Positions 63,850 to 64,000 of a stretch of 64,000 nt of DNA are shown piece after piece. A program made the translations under genes and the position numbers. The stretch's first letter is position 1. Each line of letters begins with the position of its first letter. Below the pieces are notes generated by a model that did not search any database, was not told the origin of the DNA, and worked only from the letters and a program-made list of their open reading frames with translations. The stretch is from Actinomycetota bacterium (GTDB lineage: Bacteria; Actinomycetota; Actinomycetes; Nanopelagicales; Nanopelagicaceae), in assembly GCA_947372165.1 (NCBI GenBank), contig CANBSP010000006.1, positions 36,063-100,062 on the forward strand, read 5' to 3'.

Positions 63850-64000
63850 TTAATTAACAAAGGCGTAGGTGAGTGCTGCAACGCCAATCACGAGCCAAGC
63901 AAATTGGACGATCCTCTTTGCAAGCAATTGCTTGAGCGAAGGAACGAATGTTGCACCAAGTAAGAGAAGACCTGGGATCACAATCGCCAAACTATGAGTC
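63850..64000 (-). CDS. C-terminal fragment of an integral membrane protein
   Basis: On the minus strand the frame is open from the window edge to TAA (63850-63852). Its 49 visible codons encode two hydrophobic segments (LAIVIPGLLLLGATFV and FAWLVIGVAALTYAFV) joined by a basic loop (KQLLAKR). The rest of the gene lies outside the window and the family is not recognisable. Confidence 0.6.
   Translation of the reverse strand, partial: THSLAIVIPGLLLLGATFVPSLKQLLAKRIVQFAWLVIGVAALTYAFVN

Overview
The window reads as one continuous, gene-dense, chromosomal stretch of an actinobacterium. Support comes from lineage-specific content and order: WhiB2, MtrA-MtrB, PdtaS, MshB of mycothiol synthesis, the DUF3107, DUF3499, DUF5719 and Rv3235-like proteins, and the order manC-whiB2-GT2-manB-ahcY-mtrAB-comF-secA. 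Base composition looks close to 50% G+C, genes are short-spaced, many start codons overlap the preceding stop, and several genes usually present in this neighbourhood are missing. Together this suggests a streamlined, probably aquatic lineage such as the freshwater Nanopelagicales (acI) group; that placement is inference. I saw no insertion sequences, CRISPR arrays, rRNA or tRNA genes.

Layout. 1-12557: the distal part of an NADH dehydrogenase (complex I) operon, nuoE (3' end only) to nuoN, continuing without a gap into a long-chain polyprenyl diphosphate synthase that probably makes the menaquinone tail. 12516-14921 (minus strand): RarD-like transporter, YajQ-family protein and ribokinase. 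15135-25287 (plus strand): a nucleoside-scavenging island: a secreted BMP-type binding protein, a hairpin terminator or attenuator, then nine tightly packed genes for an ABC nucleoside importer, a queuosine-5'-phosphate glycosidase homologue (Qng1/DUF2419), a nucleoside deoxyribosyltransferase-like enzyme, an MFS transporter, a nucleoside hydrolase and two uridine-phosphorylase paralogues. The divergent ribokinase would use the ribose freed by the hydrolase. 25282-31093: DUF3107, TetR, mshB, cysS, a stand-alone GNAT-associated domain, fdxA, dapC (with a CTG start) and a sugar-nucleotide nucleotidyltransferase.

31216-54794: a reduced version of the conserved actinobacterial whiB2-to-pdtaS region: envelope glycosylation (GT2, DUF5719, manB), S-adenosylhomocysteine hydrolase, the MtrAB two-component system, ComF, SecA, a TetR regulator, a 1,766-residue secreted multi-domain protein ending in an OmpA-like domain, an Rv3235-like protein, a SAF/CpaB-like plus MinD/CpaE-like pair, and PdtaS. 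LpqB, the ribosome hibernation factor, the metallopeptidase and manA that commonly sit here are absent. 54797-64000: dienelactone hydrolase, cysK-cysE followed directly by a 32-residue membrane peptide, a four-helix membrane protein, trhO, an aquaporin, a class I and a class II amidotransferase side by side, an EamA transporter, an amino-acid permease, a degraded acetyl-CoA hydrolase/transferase C-terminus, and the 3' end of a membrane protein.

A recurring regulatory theme is a TANNNT-like hexamer 6 or 7 bases before the start codon with no Shine-Dalgarno sequence. This is the signature of leaderless transcripts and is seen before at least a dozen genes that head transcription units.
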